A DNA stretch of 64,000 nucleotides from Voacanga thouarsii (GCA_026120185.1 JANUWF010002422.1:1240001-1304000); one strand, 5' to 3'; shown: positions 1-11,991, counted from the stretch's first letter. Notes: generated by a model from the letters alone, not told the origin. Translations and numbers: made by a program.

Positions 1-345
1 CACACAATTTATTCAATATAGGTCCAAATAGGGTGAGGCTACTTCCATAATATCCCTAAGATATCCCTCTATCAATTCCAGGTCGTAAGTCCTGTAAATT
101 ACATCCCATGTTGTACAGTTTTCCAGTTAAGTTCACTGCTCCGGGTTTTAGGATCCAGATTTGTCATCTTCCAGCGTTTTGTGCATATCTCCTTCAATAC
201 AAGTCCAAATGAGGTGAAACCACTTCTAAAATACTCCTAGGACGTCTCTCTATCAACTTCAGGTCATATGGTATTCAAACCTCTCTCCACTTCGTTCAGT
301 TTTTTAGCTAACCTTACTGTTCCGAGTTGATGGTTCAAACCACAG
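1..345. repeat. Two diverged tandem copies of a ~180-bp unit
   Basis: Positions 1-170 and about 182-345 align along their length. Shared landmarks are GTCCAAAT followed by GGTGA, CCTCTATCAA or CTCTATCAAC, CAGGTC, GTTCAGTTTT or GTACAGTTTT, and ACTGCTCCG or ACTGTTCCG. The copies differ at many positions, so the duplication is old. It lies inside the partial LTR. Confidence 0.7.
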
Positions 346-839
346 TTTAGAAGCTCAACTTGTTTTAATTAATTTCTATGGTTTCTTCAACATACCCTAC
401 CATATTTAAACCCTTCACTACATCATTTATCCTCCCAACATCAGTATTCCAACAAGTTCTCATGCTCAGCACTTTTCTTTAGTTCAAACAAACAAGTTAT
501 ACCAAGTTCACCAAACCAGTAAATTCTGGCAGATTACATTATTCTTGCTATTTTCTGATATCGCATCCATCTAACCTCACATCACATGATCCAAATCCTT
601 CCTAACTAGTCTAGGACATGCTTAGCATTATTGGTGTTCAAATTCCAGCAAACCATCACTCCAAAAAGCAGTAAATAAACTGAAAATCATGTCTACTTCA
701 TCACTCATCCAACCGGTAAATCAACCATCACCAAAATCAACATATTTTCATCACTTAACTTCAACAATCTTTATATGCAGCTAGTCTCCATCTTCTAGTA
801 CCATTTTCTTAGCTTTCAAGAGTGATCTCTTACCTTTCA

Positions 840-1022
840 AAGATGAAAACAAGCTGCAACTCTCCCTCCTTTTCTTCCTCTTCCTTGCTGCCGGCCCTTC
901 TCTTCTCCTCTTTGCTGCCAAAATTCTTCTCCCTCTTTTGGTCTTTCTTTTGTTTTTCTCTTCCTCTCTTCTCTTCTCTGTTTTTTTTTTTTTTTTTTTC
1001 CTTCTTCTTGCTGCTTTTCCCC
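840..1022. repeat. Low-complexity polypyrimidine tract
   Basis: The plus strand is almost entirely C and T here, including an uninterrupted T run near 981-998. Long open frames across it encode only Ser/Leu/Phe-rich peptides on one strand and Lys/Glu/Arg-rich peptides on the other, as expected from base composition. I do not consider it coding. Confidence 0.8.
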
Positions 1023-1724
1023 TTGGCCAAAATTCTCCTCCATGGCTCCTATTTATATAGCTAGCTTCCTTGATCTTATCTTGGTCTTAATAAAAGATTT
1101 ATGGTGAGTTGGCCATTTCAAGAGAGTTGTGGATTACCCTAGAAGGTTCTAGGATCCTCTAGGGGTTTTGAAGCAATTCTTAAAATCTCTTGGGATCACT
1201 AATTGCTTAATCATGATTAACTCACCATAATCCTAGTTAACTTAATTAAGCTTAATTAGAGGAAGTCTAAGAATAATCAAACTTGGTCAAAAATATCATG
1301 CTAGTGGGCCCTCTTCATTTACTTCTTGTGGGTCCCTTAAAATATCTTATATATAATATAATATAGCTAGGATATTTATAGTGTAGTTGTGATATATATA
1401 TATACACTAATGGTAAAATAATATAACAATGCAACATAATTATTGAATTTAATTATGCTATAATTTATTATGGCCAATGGATTTTAGTAGTAAATAATAA
1501 ATATAAAATAACCTCAAGGGTTATAGAATAATAATGTTAGTGAAATAAAATAAAATACATTAATAATAGCAAAAAAAAAATATTATGAATAGGATTAATT
1601 TGTGGCCTTAATAACACTATTAATAATATAGAAAAATAAATATATCATTAATTCCTTTCATATTTATTCTTAGTTTAAACAAGTCTACCCTACATAAATC
1701 CTTTATATAAGGCGGGTTATTACA

Positions 1725-2497
1725 TAATGTATACGTGTGTTCCAATGAAAATTTTACACACCAACCACTTATTTTCCTCCTAAAAAATTTCTCTTCATTT
1801 CTCTTGTATGGCTGTCGATTTTCTTCATTAATTTCTAGCTATTCAATCACCTTCTCATGGTCCAAGTACTGTCTAATCACAAAAATTACCCATAATTCTT
1901 TATTTATTTTGTAATCCTTTAATTCCATGTGTCTTGCATGAACTCTTTATGCAACCTCTATTAAATTGACACATGTTCATGGGCTACCAATCACAAAATG
2001 CCATACACACAAATTTTCGATTACATTTTCCATTTTTCCTTAGAAATGACCAAAATCGGGTTTGAAATAGAAAAATATTTTACTTTACCAATCAACTCCA
2101 AAAGTTCCACTGAATCTATTGGTAATACTTAAAATTTTCAATTCCTTCTTAGTTTGGTCAAATTCGCGGTCAAAGTCGCAGGCACGGTCAAAATGACGAA
2201 AATGCCCATGATAACCCGAATAATACAATTCACACCAAAACGTGCGTTTCATCGTTCTGATCAATTTCTCTTCTCAGTATACCCTCAAATTCTTATTTTA
2301 TTAACAATAGTTGCCTTCCAAATATTTAGGGCACGGGTAGAAAAAATCCAATAATTATATCCAAGTCCCGACAAAAATATTATTATACCAAAACATTCGT
2401 TTCATTACACCGATCATCTTTTGTTCTAACCATTGATATATATTCTCATCCTATTACAAGTAGTGGCAAATCGAAGGTAAAAGTGTTAGGTATTACA
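1725..2497 (-). mobile_element. LTR start of an old Tekay-like element (3' LTR remnant)
   Basis: On the minus strand an LTR start (TGTAATACCT) begins at 2497, directly after the broken gag-protease reading frame that ends at the same point. It is therefore read as the 3' LTR of the element whose gag lies at 2498-3719, with nearly all of pol deleted. Inside it, two diverged direct repeats (about 2233-2320 and 2387-2475, sharing CCAAAAC followed by CGTTTCAT and then GATCA) show internal duplication. No polypurine tract is visible next to the boundary, which fits a deletion junction. Confidence 0.45.
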
Positions 2498-3719
2498 TTT
2501 TATTTATGTATGAATAAATAGAACTAGGGCTAATTAATATATTTATTTTATAATCCTGAAATGTGAGCATGCCTTTAATAACAATAGGAATTGCTTCTAA
2601 CTCATTTCTAGCCAACGCAAGCACTTTAATTTTTACTTCTAGCTTTGGATGGTTTCCACCATTTGTTGTACATTTTCCTTTATTGGCTTTGTTTATCGAT
2701 GGATTGAGGTTTCTCTGAGCAACTTGATGTAGTTTCAGATACTCATTCCTCAAATAGGTGGGATATCCACAATTGTAGCATCTTTTATGGTTATGCTTAT
2801 GCCAGCAATCATTCTCCACATGTCATTTCTTTCCACACAAGTGATAAATCATTTCATTTAAAGCAATACTAGATGGAGTAGTACGAGCTTGCTTTCTTTT
2901 ATTGTTCCACTATGACCCAAATAGCATCTTAGTAGGAAATCCCTGGATAGGATGTGCAATTTTACTTGTGAATCGAATCTTATCCTTATTCTTTATTTTA
3001 GTCACGATATCTACTATAGTTGAGTAGGTAATTGGTGGAAAGGGATAGAGCTCTTCTCAATTTTGGTCTTAAATCCTTCACAAATTATCGAGTACAGTTT
3101 TGCTTGGTATAAACCAAATGGTGGCAATGTTTCGATAACCAGTTTAATTGTGCAGCATTTTGTGCCATAGTTATGTTCTATTGCTTCAAATTTTAGAAGT
3201 CTTCTTTGCGCTTCTCTACCGCCCATTATGGAATATATTTTGCTTAGAAAACTATCACAAAAGTCTCACAACTCCAATTCATTCTATTCTATTCCCTTAC
3301 TTCTTGGACTCTTGTCTACCAATCTTTTGCCGGCCTTCATAAACAAAAAGTGCAAATCTTGACCTCTCTTCTGAATACTATAGTGTTTGGAATATATCTT
3401 CTAAGCTTTCAAGCTACAACTTTACTTTTTCTTCTTGTTCAGCCTCTTCCAAGAAAGTAAGAGGATGGAATTTCAGAAACCTTTCCAATGATTTATCATC
3501 TCCATGCAGTCCTCTCTTCTCAATTAAACTTTCTAGTATTTCTGTCATTTTCCTAAAAGCTTGGGCAACAATATTCTCTTTGGTTTCTTCAACTGCAACT
3601 GCTATTTCTTCAGCATAGATATTTGTTGGAGGATTCGACATGGGATTGGCTCCTTTTGTTGGTTGTTCTACCATGGAAGCTCTATTAGCATATATAGTAG
3701 AATGAGTCTTTGGAGGCAT
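2498..3719 (-). pseudogene. Degraded Tekay-like gag and start of protease
   Basis: This is the remnant of the capsid/nucleocapsid region and the beginning of protease of a chromovirus-type element. The start MPPK at 3719 matches the MAPK start of gag in the full-length element of this window, and LERFLKFHPLTFLEEAEQ aligns with LEKFLKFQPHIFLGEAEQ there. Stops and frame changes break the middle (about 3000-3410). Two zinc-knuckle regions follow. The second reads CYNCG followed by LRN and LKLHQV, but its His and last Cys are replaced by Tyr. The protease stretch ends SYINK like the better copy, but its LIDPGS motif has become LISPSS, so the catalytic Asp is lost. Reverse transcriptase, RNase H and integrase are absent, because the frame runs straight into the LTR start at 2497. 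Confidence 0.8.
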
Positions 3720-4006
3720 CTTAGTGACACAAATATGATAACATTACCATTTATATGGCTAATATGCTCCTAGGTATGCCTACTATATCCTCTTTTCATA
3801 TAATCATATCAAGGTAATCATATAGTAAAAATAAACATCTCAAGTATATTGAGAAACACATATTTCATTTATATATAACCATAATAAATCATAACAAATC
3901 ATCATAGAAGATGTTCATATTCATCGATTCAAATAAACCCATAAATATAAATATAAATACTTAAAAAACTTTTTAATTACTAAATCTTCTTAATACTACC
4001 AAAATC

Positions 4007-4354
4007 TCACTCATCATGGGACTCGTCATCCGAAAACCTACAAATAAAGAGGTATGGGTCTTCTATCTCATGTGGGTTTTCTTTCTCTTTCTCATCAATC
4101 TCGCTTTCAATCTTAATTCCTTTCGCAGGTCTTTCAGCTTCTTGATCTTTCTTCTCTTTTACTTTAGGTTCCTCATAGTCCACCTTATCGCAATTATCAC
4201 TAGTGCAAGTGAATTGTTCCTTGAGATTGAAATTAACAGAGTCATCATCACTTTCAATAAAATGGAAAATATCCTCAAAATCTAGACAAAAGGACTTGAA
4301 AGAAGAATACAAAGGCTTGGGATCTATAACTTTAGATTGTGGAACAACTCTCAA
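4007..4354 (-). CDS. Acidic leader ORF upstream of gag (115 aa), function unknown
   Basis: This open frame lies between the primer binding site (about 4464-4481) and the gag start (3719). It is rich in Asp, Glu and Lys, with a central charged stretch and the C-terminal end RFSDDESHDE. I recognise no domain, signal peptide or membrane segment. A second acidic ORF sits at the same place in the full-length element (26022-26551), shares a DYE-P motif and also ends in a DDE-rich tail (ADDEDSDEE). Position and ending suggest the two are homologous leader ORFs rather than chance frames. It is uninterrupted for 115 codons although the neighbouring gag is broken. Translation is not shown by sequence alone. 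Confidence 0.5.
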   Translation of the reverse strand: MRVVPQSKVIDPKPLYSSFKSFCLDFEDIFHFIESDDDSVNFNLKEQFTCTSDNCDKVDYEEPKVKEKKDQEAERPAKGIKIESEIDEKEKENPHEIEDPYLFICRFSDDESHDE

Positions 4355-4463
4355 GTTAAGAGTCTTATGAGTAGTCTATACCGAATGTACCATACTACAC
4401 AAAACATAATTCAACTTAGTATAAATCCCGAATCTATTTCATTAATTAAGGGATAGTCAAACC

Positions 4464-4481
4464 AAGTGCTCTAATACAAAT
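4464..4481 (-). other. Degraded primer binding site (initiator-Met type)
   Basis: On the minus strand, directly after the LTR end (TGTTACA at 4482), the sequence TTTGTATTAGAGC resembles the plant initiator tRNA-Met primer site TGGTATCAGAGC with a few substitutions. Its position between LTR end and gag supports the call. Confidence 0.6.
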
Positions 4482-4544
4482 TGTAACATTTCATAACCAG
4501 GGAGCCCAGCGGATAAGGATATCACCCATCTAAGTGATAAGAAG
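4482..4544 (-). mobile_element. 63-bp stub of the old element's 5' LTR
   Basis: The plus strand starts TGTAACATTTC at 4482, which is the complement of an LTR end of type ...TGTTACA, next to the primer site. Only 63 bases remain before the next LTR starts at 4545, so the rest of this 5' LTR has been displaced by that insertion and is not visible to the right. Confidence 0.55.
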
Positions 4545-4795
4545 TGTGAAACCCCAGTCAAAACCAACCTTAGAGTAAGGGGGTTGGAATGCATATCATA
4601 CTTTATTGCATGATTAAATATATTTTTATATGATTTTTTGTGTTTTGGATTTGAGATTTATTGTCTTGAAGGCTTGGTTGTGGGTATTGCTTGAGAAGGG
4701 CAAAATGGTAATTTTGCTTGAGGTGGAAAAAGGGAGATATCTTGAGTATTAAATAGAAAATATTTTTAGAGGGAAAATAAGAACAAGAGTTGTTG

Positions 4796-4850
4796 TGGTT
4801 TAGTGGTTAGACCTATAGAATTAATTCTTGAGGTCTTAGGTTCAAATTCC
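4796..4850 (+). promoter_or_regulatory. tRNA-like Pol III A box and B box in a family T LTR
   Basis: The A-box-like TGGTTTAGTGG lies at 4796-4806 and the B-box-like GGTTCAAATTCC at 4839-4850, 43 bases apart start to start, as in a tRNA gene. The A box is followed by TTAGA, as in many tRNA D arms. A T-rich run (TTTTATTTTT) lies about 20-30 bases downstream and could act as a Pol III terminator. It sits 251 bases from the LTR start. The anticodon arm does not fold well, so this is not a functional tRNA gene. Confidence 0.6.
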
Positions 4851-6483
4851 ATCATAGGAGCTTTAGCTTGGTTACATTTTATTTTTGCTTGGGAAGTAAT
4901 AATTTCGGCTTTAGGTGCTTGGAGTAGGGTAGAGATGTTGTCCTAAGAGAGAGACATGTTAGGAGTATCCTCATTCTTCTCCTTTGCCCTACACGAATTT
5001 CCTAAGGGGAATTCACTTCCCCTTGATCTTTGATTTCCCTTATTTCTCAACTCATTAGTTTGATCAAGTTGTTCTAGCCATTTCCTTTCCAGAAATTTTA
5101 GTAAAGTACTGTGGTTTTGTAGGATCAAAATGTCTTGGTGAAAGGCATCTTATGGCCAGAAAATGTGGAAGAGTTGTGGGAGATTCCAAGAGGATAAATC
5201 CCTCTAGTGAACTTGCAAGAAATTCACTCTAGCTAGATTCATCTTCCTTCTTGGAATGAACTGAAATTTTTCCAGCTTCTTGCGCCATCAAAGTGTCGAG
5301 ATTCTTAGGTAACATTCCCTCCCAAATGCTGCTAGAAAAATGGTCTTTTGGATCAGCTTGCAACCTGAATTTCTTTGGTCATTTTCGGACTGCTCAAAGA
5401 TAGAGCAAAACCAGGAAAAAATTCCTGTGCAAATCGCAGCTTTAAGGTCCAAAACCCAACTATTTTCTTCCAGATTTTGTTCAGCACCTTAGCCATGTTT
5501 TTCCTCCATGAAGGAGGCTGGAAACTAGCCTTGAAAACCCCTAAAATTCCCCTTCAAAATCTCTGCAAACTGGCTGGAAAATGGCAGCCGAAAAACTGTC
5601 CAGGAATTCCAGCCTAGCGAAAATCCTGTGCAGTCTAACTGTCCAGCTTTGTTTCCTAACTCTCTCCTAGTCGAAACCGCATCCTTGTTCTGCATAAACC
5701 ACCCTTAAACCTTCAGTAACTGAGCTTCATTATCCTCCTTAAGCTTCTGCACAAAATTCAGACATGGCTGCCCGAAAATCTCTCCAACAAATCCCTACAA
5801 TCATGCTTGATTGATTACCAAAATTCCAGCCAACTTAGTTTAGCAACCTTCCATAATGTATCCCTCAAATAACCAGACTTTTTATTCACCATTATGCTCC
5901 TTGTTTTTTGCCACCATAAGCCTCCTTAAACCAGCTTTCATCCCACCGAAATTCTGCCCAAAACAGTCGGCCATTGCAGACTTCCAAAGCTCTCTAATAA
6001 TCAAGATATTCTTGAATATTTAGTTTCCAAATTTGCTTCCTAAAAATATTCTTCAAGGATTTTAACAACTAGCCTTTCCTTTTCCCTTCCAAACCAGAGA
6101 ATCATCTTCCTAAACCCTACAAAAAATTCGGCAGCCCTAATTCTTACAGAATTTCGGCAGCTGCAAACAAAAATCTCTCAAATCCCTTCAACCTTCAAGA
6201 ACACGCACAACACACCAAGAACATCTACTCATTCCTTTCACCTAATACCCCTCCAAAACACTTCAAACCTTCTCTAAAATTTCGAGATTTAACCTACTCA
6301 CTGCCGTGAGTCCATCAACACCATTCTTAACATCAAACTCCAGAAACCAGCTTGCTAGTTTGGATTAAAAACCAGAAAATTCTGTGAAGGTTCAACAACA
6401 CCTTCAAGGTAGGTTTGTTCTAACAACTTCATCTTCTCCAATTTTGATCTCTACTGAAAATATATATGAATAAACATGTTAAT

Positions 6484-6484
<1 letters not shown>

Positions 6485-6525
<41 letters not shown>
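6485..6525. repeat. (CT)n microsatellite in LTR
   Basis: About 20 perfect CT units. The same site in the other family T LTRs also carries CT or GA arrays of different length (40992-41018, 44462-44499, 19190-19230, 28966-29010), so the microsatellite is an inherited LTR part with varying repeat number. Confidence 0.95.
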
Positions 6526-6527
<2 letters not shown>

Positions 6528-7862
6528 GGCCGAAACTCTCTTCTCTTGGCCGAATGGCTTCTTCTCCCATGACCATGCTTTCTCCATCTTTCTTGGATGA
6601 AGCTAGGTATCTAGGAGTTGAGATCCATTCTAAACTCCTTCAAGGTATTCCTCAACCAAGTAAGTCCCTTCAATCTTTCTTTTAAATTCTAGATTCATGT
6701 CTCTAGGATGATGTTGATAGTATGTGGATTGTGATAGGATTTGAGTATGTATTGTTGAGATTGAAGCATGAATATATGTATGGTTGTGAAGGAGATGGGA
6801 TTTATGCATGGAAGGATTATCTTGGTTGATTGAATGATGATTTGGGGTTTGATGCATGTTTCCATGTTATAGGTAGTATTTGTGATGAAGTATGCTAGAG
6901 ATTATGTCACCTTTGGTGAATAGGATTTATATTCATGTGTGCATTATTGAAGCCATGATCATATTTATGTTAATAGAGGTTAGATCATGTCTTGTTAAAT
7001 TTAGATCTATGCTTATATGCATGATTTGGATGATTTGATGAATTGAAAGATGGTATGTGTTCTTGATTGTGGTTAGCCATAGAAATTTGATCATGATCTA
7101 GTTGTTCCTAAGCTAATTTTTATTTCATGAATAAAATATTTAATAATATAATTTTGCTAGTAATTTCGAAAAAACCCATAGGAAGGGTAGATTTGGACTA
7201 TTATATATATAAAGGATATTTTAGTCAAGTAAATAATAATTTTCGCTAGAAAAATAAAATATATAGATATTATTTAAAATATTGAAATCAATTAAAGCCT
7301 TTTATGGAAATAATTATAATTAGTAAAATATTTATTACTAAAAATTTAATTATTATCTATTAATCAAAACCTATTAAGAATTTATTTATTATTGATCAAG
7401 CAAGACTCATTAAATTTATTTTTAACTAATTTTGGCTATCAATTATTTATTAATAACTAAATTATTAATAAATCATTATTATATTTAATACTACCTAGGA
7501 CTCTTGATCAAATAAACTCTAAATTTTTCTTAGCAAGATTTAGACTTTCAACTTATTAGAATTTATTTCCCAAACCATTAATTATTTTAAATATCAAATT
7601 AGGCTCAACTTATAAACCTATTTATTTATTGTTTGGCCTTAGAGCTTGGGACACTAGGATCGTGGTAGTAGTAAGTTGAGTTGATTTAAAATTGAGGAAG
7701 TAGATTGTGGCTTGAAATTGATTGTGATTGGCATTTGCCCATACGGGGTTTAGGTAAGCTATTGGAGACCTTTTATTGTGAGCAAAAATCAGGTAAGCTC
7801 CTGCATAAAACCCAATTGATGTGAAATGTTTATTATGGCAAGCCAAATGTAGAGTGTATGGA

Positions 7863-9090
7863 CCCGAATAGTGCATTTAGAACTCGCTATGGGCACTATA
7901 AGTTCTTGGTCATGCCTTTTGGTTTAACTAATGCCCTTGCAGCGTTATTGGAGTTGATGAATAGAGTCGTTAAGGATAAATAGGACAAGTTGATGGTTGT
8001 GTTCATTGACGACATTTTGGTGTACTCTTTATCAGAAGAAGCTCACCGAGAGCATCTCAAGAAAGGGTTGCAAAGGCTTTGTGAGTAGAAACTGTATGCA
8101 AAGTTCAGTAAATGTCAGTTTTGGTTGAGGAGTGTAGTGTTTCTGGGCCATGTGATCTCTGAGGAAGGAGTTTTTGTGGATCCTAAGAAGATTGAGGTAA
8201 TCCTTGATTGGTCTAGACTGACTACTACTTCTGAGATTAGGAGCTTCTTAGGTTTGGCTGGTTATTATTGAAAGTTTGTGGAGGATTGCTCCAAGATAAC
8301 CACTCCAGTGACTCAACTTACTCAGAAAAGGGTCCAGTTCAAGTGGAGTGATGTGTGTGAAATGAGCTTCCAAGAGTTGAAGAGGTTGTTAACTTCTGCA
8401 CCAGTTTTGGTCTTACCCTCTGAGGCTAGAGGTTTTACCATCTATAGTGATACTTCAAAGAGTAGACTAGGCTACGTATTGATTCAAAATAAGAAAGTGA
8501 TAGCTTATGCATCGCGTAAGTTGAAACCCTATGAGCAAAACTACCTAACTCACGATCTAGTGTTAGCAGCAGTCGTATTCGCATGGAAGATCTAGAGACA
8601 TTACCTGTATAGTGAAACGTGTGAAGTCTTCACTGATCATCAGAGCTTGAAGTATTTATTCACCCAAAAAGAGCTGAATATGAGGCAGTGGTGATGGCTA
8701 GAATTGATAAAAGATGATGATTTGAAAATAAGCTTTCATCCGAGAAAAGCGAACTTGTATCTGATGCTTTCAGTAGGAAATGAGTGGGAACCTTGGCAGC
8801 TTGTATCACCAAGCAGGAACAATTGATTTCAGAATTTGAAAAGTTGGAGCTGGAAGTTGAACAACCTACATTGGGTTATTTGGCGGCTTGAATAGCCTAA
8901 TCTTCTTTGGTGGAGTAGATTAAGGAAGTACAACCTAGAGACAAAGAACTAGAAAAGAAGAGGACAGTAGCTCTCAGCACAGCACAACCAGAGTTTCAGG
9001 TTCATAAGGATGGTAGTTTGCAGTTCCAAGGCAAACTATGTGTTCCTAGTGATGAGGCCTTAAGGACGGAAGTGCTTGGGAAGGTAATAA
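7863..9090 (+). pseudogene. Ty3/gypsy (Tekay-like) reverse transcriptase and RNase H remnant
   Basis: Plus-strand translation gives a recognisable polyprotein piece. It begins in the palm of reverse transcriptase ([20 protein letters not shown]), keeps the catalytic FIDDILVYS at about 8005-8031, and continues through [11 protein letters not shown] and [11 protein letters not shown] into RNase H ([15 protein letters not shown], then [14 protein letters not shown]). It then weakens into the pol spacer near 9080. Many stops (for example in VVKDK*, CE*KLYA, GYY*KF and KI*RHY) and frame changes inactivate it. The N-terminal half of reverse transcriptase, all gag and all integrase are missing. Its sequence differs clearly from pol of the full-length family T element, so it comes from another Tekay-like subfamily and its junction with the T LTR at 7862 is chimeric. 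Confidence 0.85.
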
Positions 9091-10241
9091 TGTTTAGGCT
9101 TCTACTTGTTGTGAAATTTGTCTTAATGTTATGTTTCTGAATAAGAATGAGCTTTTCTTGCGAATCTTAAGTATTGGGGCTATTATAAAGGTAGAAATTT
9201 GGGATTTTTTGAGTGATAAGATTGCACATAAGGTGTTTGATGTGTTATCTGAATGGCTGGTGATTGCTCATAGATGACTACTAAAGCTTTCTTTATTAAA
9301 TCACTTTAGAGGGGTTTAACTTTCCAATTACTACGAGAAAATTTTTCTGTGTTATCATTACCTTGAGTGAGTGTGTTGAGCATAAAAAAATTTTCCTTTC
9401 AGATTTTGGAAGCATCATATTAATTGAAATCATTCAATTGAAATAGTTTCCTGTCAAGTTTTTGATAAAATTCTTAAGTATCCTTATAATACTATGCATG
9501 AATTCTTAGCTTTCATTTGTCATTTCTTTTAGACTTTTTGATTGGTTTTCTTAATATTTGTGGATTCGATATCTAGATTCTAAATTCTTTGAGATACCTA
9601 GAATTTGTTTGAACTTGTCCATCTTTGAATCCATATGACACTTAGTGTTTATTAGCATAAATTATTCTTGAAATCTTTGAATTTGTGTGGCTTATGTGGT
9701 GAACTTTGTTCATTAGTTTATATTCCAAGGGATATTGTGAATTAAATTCTAATCTTAATTGTTGAATCCCTAGCTCCTTGAAGTTATCTACTTATTACTA
9801 ACTAGCAAACAAGCTATAGTTATTCTTTGTCCATATTGTTCAACTAACTCATTTTCATTGTTTCTTTATTTCTTGCATACCATTACTATCTCCTTGTTTT
9901 ACTCGCTTCCTTACAAACCTTCTACTTGCTAATTGAAGTTGTTAAGCTTTTATTTCCTTCAATTCTTGCTTAAACTTTTCTTGTTATTAGGTGTCCATTA
10001 AGTGCTCGATTGCATTTTCCTAAGACCCATAGTTGATTATTTTAGAGAATTAGATTGACTTGTTTAATTGTACTAGTTTCTAAGTAATTAAGGAGGTTAT
10101 TTTGGTAAGAACTTGAGTGTGAAACTGAGAGTTTGAGAAAGGTAAGAGGGTTAACAAAAGCTAAGAAGAAAGTAAATTTGAATGAAGAGTGACTACAATA
10201 ATTGAGTGATAAACATATGAGGGACTGAAGTGAGAAAATAC
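9091..10241. other. Unassigned T-rich DNA
   Basis: No coding similarity, terminal motif or long repeat was recognised. The stretch is T-rich on the plus strand with short A/T runs and has no frame I would accept. It ends where the solo copia LTR begins. It could be untranslated sequence of an old retroelement or ordinary intergenic DNA. Confidence 0.5.
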
Positions 10242-11991
10242 TATTAGTGTTATGCCCTAGAGGCAACACTTGTACATTGTATACAACACATTTTATTTTA
10301 ATAAAAGATATTATTTATCTTACAGTTTCTTTTGTTTACTTTTAAATAATATAACTGTTCGATAAAGTCCCTAGTGCAACACTGTGTTAAGAAAATCATA
10401 ATAGAGATCATGATATGAGATTCCTACTACACTGTATAGTGTTAGTACTTAAATAGTCCATAGTCATAGTATTAATGAGACTGGACATCATTAATGTGTT
10501 AAGACTAGCATGTGTTGACTTCCTGATTTGATCAGGTGGTGGTTCTCATATCCGTGAGTATTGAGATATTCAAAGTTAACACATGGATGCTTATTAATAG
10601 AACAGGTTCATTGGTTGACCTAGCTATGAGATAATCACATGGATAACTATTTAGTACCAGTGATATAATCTCAATATAGAAAACGTGCATGTATCCTTAG
10701 ACCTGAGATCTCCAAGGTACTTTGTTTGCTGAGCTTTGTACTTTGATTCCAATCTCTGGACCTCAATCGAGGGCCGCCTATGGGATGGATATTGGGTACA
10801 TTGTAAGGTAAACAAAAATAGTTGAAAGGGTCAATAAAAGATTCACCACTCCTAATAGTAGATGCGAATATCTCACGGCCAATTATAGGAATTACTACTC
10901 GAGAAGTCCTTGGCCAAGGCGATTGCGTATTGGAAATAGTTCCAATTGATACACATCTAGAGTGGTGGGTTCCTAGTAGAAGTACTATTGTATTCGGGCC
11001 AGAATTAATTCTGGAGAGAGTTGACACTAATTTCGTACTCCCAACCGAATGAGATATTGTATGGTGAAAAGAGTTAATTGCATTGTAGTTTGTTATTGAA
11101 GGGTTTATGTCAAGCCACTTGACTTCCTGGACTCTTGGGTGGTCATGATGTGTTTCTAGATACCACTCATGATCTAGGAATATGGGTTTATTAATTGATG
11201 AATTAATAAACCAATCTTGATTAGAATTAATATGATTAATTCTAATTAATTATGGATTATTAATCTTAAAGACGTTTGGATTAATTCATGTTCGTTACCA
11301 ATTGACTGGGAAACCTAATAGGTCACACATAATGAGGATTATATACTTAAGATGTTATTTGATAACATAGTGGCGTTGATTGAGAGAAAGAAGAGTTGTT
11401 GTGGATAAATTATAATTAGTTATAATTTATGGTCCAAAATTGTAATTGTGAGAACTTGATGTTTCCAATTACAATTAGGGAATTCTAACTATTTTAGAAT
11501 TATGAGATTGGAGTATATTTTGAGCAAGATTTTTCATATGATATAGTGATAACACACAAAACCCTAGCTAAGTGTAAGACAAAAAAAAAAAAAAAACTCC
11601 AACCCTAGCAACACAACCTTCTTTTCTTCTCTCTCATTTTCTCATTTTTCTAAAAAAACAAGAATAAACCCTAGCCGCCATCTTATTTCTACTAGCACAG
11701 GAAATCTTAGTGCTTAAGTATTCCTCTGTATAGATTACTATTAGAGATAATCACACACTGTGATTATAGTGGTTGGACGTTCAACTCTCGTGGAGTTTGA
11801 TCAAGAGGATTGCTGGATCGCGCCTCAACTTGAAGAAGAAAATTTTGTTCTTCGGACGATCAAAGAAAGGTATAAAGCTGTTACCTTTATTATCTTTATG
11901 TCTTGTTTTCCACACATATACGGGTCCCGGGATAGTATCTCGTTTTAATTTTCACTGCGCCATGTACGATATGCGTGAAAGATACCCAACA
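10242..11991 (+). mobile_element. Solo Ty1/copia LTR, plus strand
   Basis: It starts TATTAGTGTTATGCCCTAGAGG-like (the original TG mutated to TA) and ends GATACCCAACA, giving 1,750 bp. The short duplication ATAC (AATAC if the last LTR A is shared) flanks it at 10238-10241 and 11992-11995. There is no internal region, so this is a solo LTR from LTR-LTR recombination. Three further copies of the family lie at 12858-14549, 31369-34294 and 37861-49736. Open frames on it (for example over 10671-11027) are not shared as coding by those copies. Confidence 0.85.

Larger units (their letters stand above)
1..1724 (-). mobile_element. Partial Tekay-like LTR, minus strand, cut by the window edge
   Basis: Read on the minus strand, a typical Ty3/gypsy LTR start (TGTAATAACCCGCC) begins at 1724, and the sequence then runs off the left edge of the window. 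The stretch has no coding content. It holds a diverged direct repeat (1-345), a pyrimidine-rich tract (about 840-1020) and a very AT-rich part (1320-1700). It appears to be inserted in the older LTR start found at 1725-2497. The other end is not in the window, so the length and target site duplication cannot be given. The LTR assignment rests on the terminal motif and context only. Confidence 0.45.
4545..7862 (+). mobile_element. Family T LTR (plus), truncated at its 3' side
   Basis: It starts TGTGAAACCCCAGTC and aligns along its whole length with the other family T LTRs in the window (39053, 62768, and the complements of 16873-21166, 26650-30948 and 42155-46462). A complete family T LTR is about 4.3 kb; here only about 3.3 kb is present. 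Homology stops at about 7862, in the stretch that reads GAGTGCGTGGAC in the copy near 46650, and a gypsy reverse transcriptase fragment follows without a gap. No coding function is seen. A (CT)n microsatellite (6485-6525) and a Pol III-like box pair (4796-4850) lie inside. Confidence 0.85.

Noticed and set aside
822..1064. Open frames on both strands of the pyrimidine-rich tract
   Set aside because: They encode only low-complexity Ser/Leu/Phe or Lys/Glu peptides, arising from base composition.
4796..4850. A functional tRNA gene
   Set aside because: The A and B boxes fit, but the anticodon and T stems do not pair properly and all copies sit inside LTRs. Kept as a Pol III-like promoter only.
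10671..11052. Overlapping frames on both strands in the copia LTR
   Set aside because: The same region in the other three LTR copies is not open in the same way, so this is LTR sequence.
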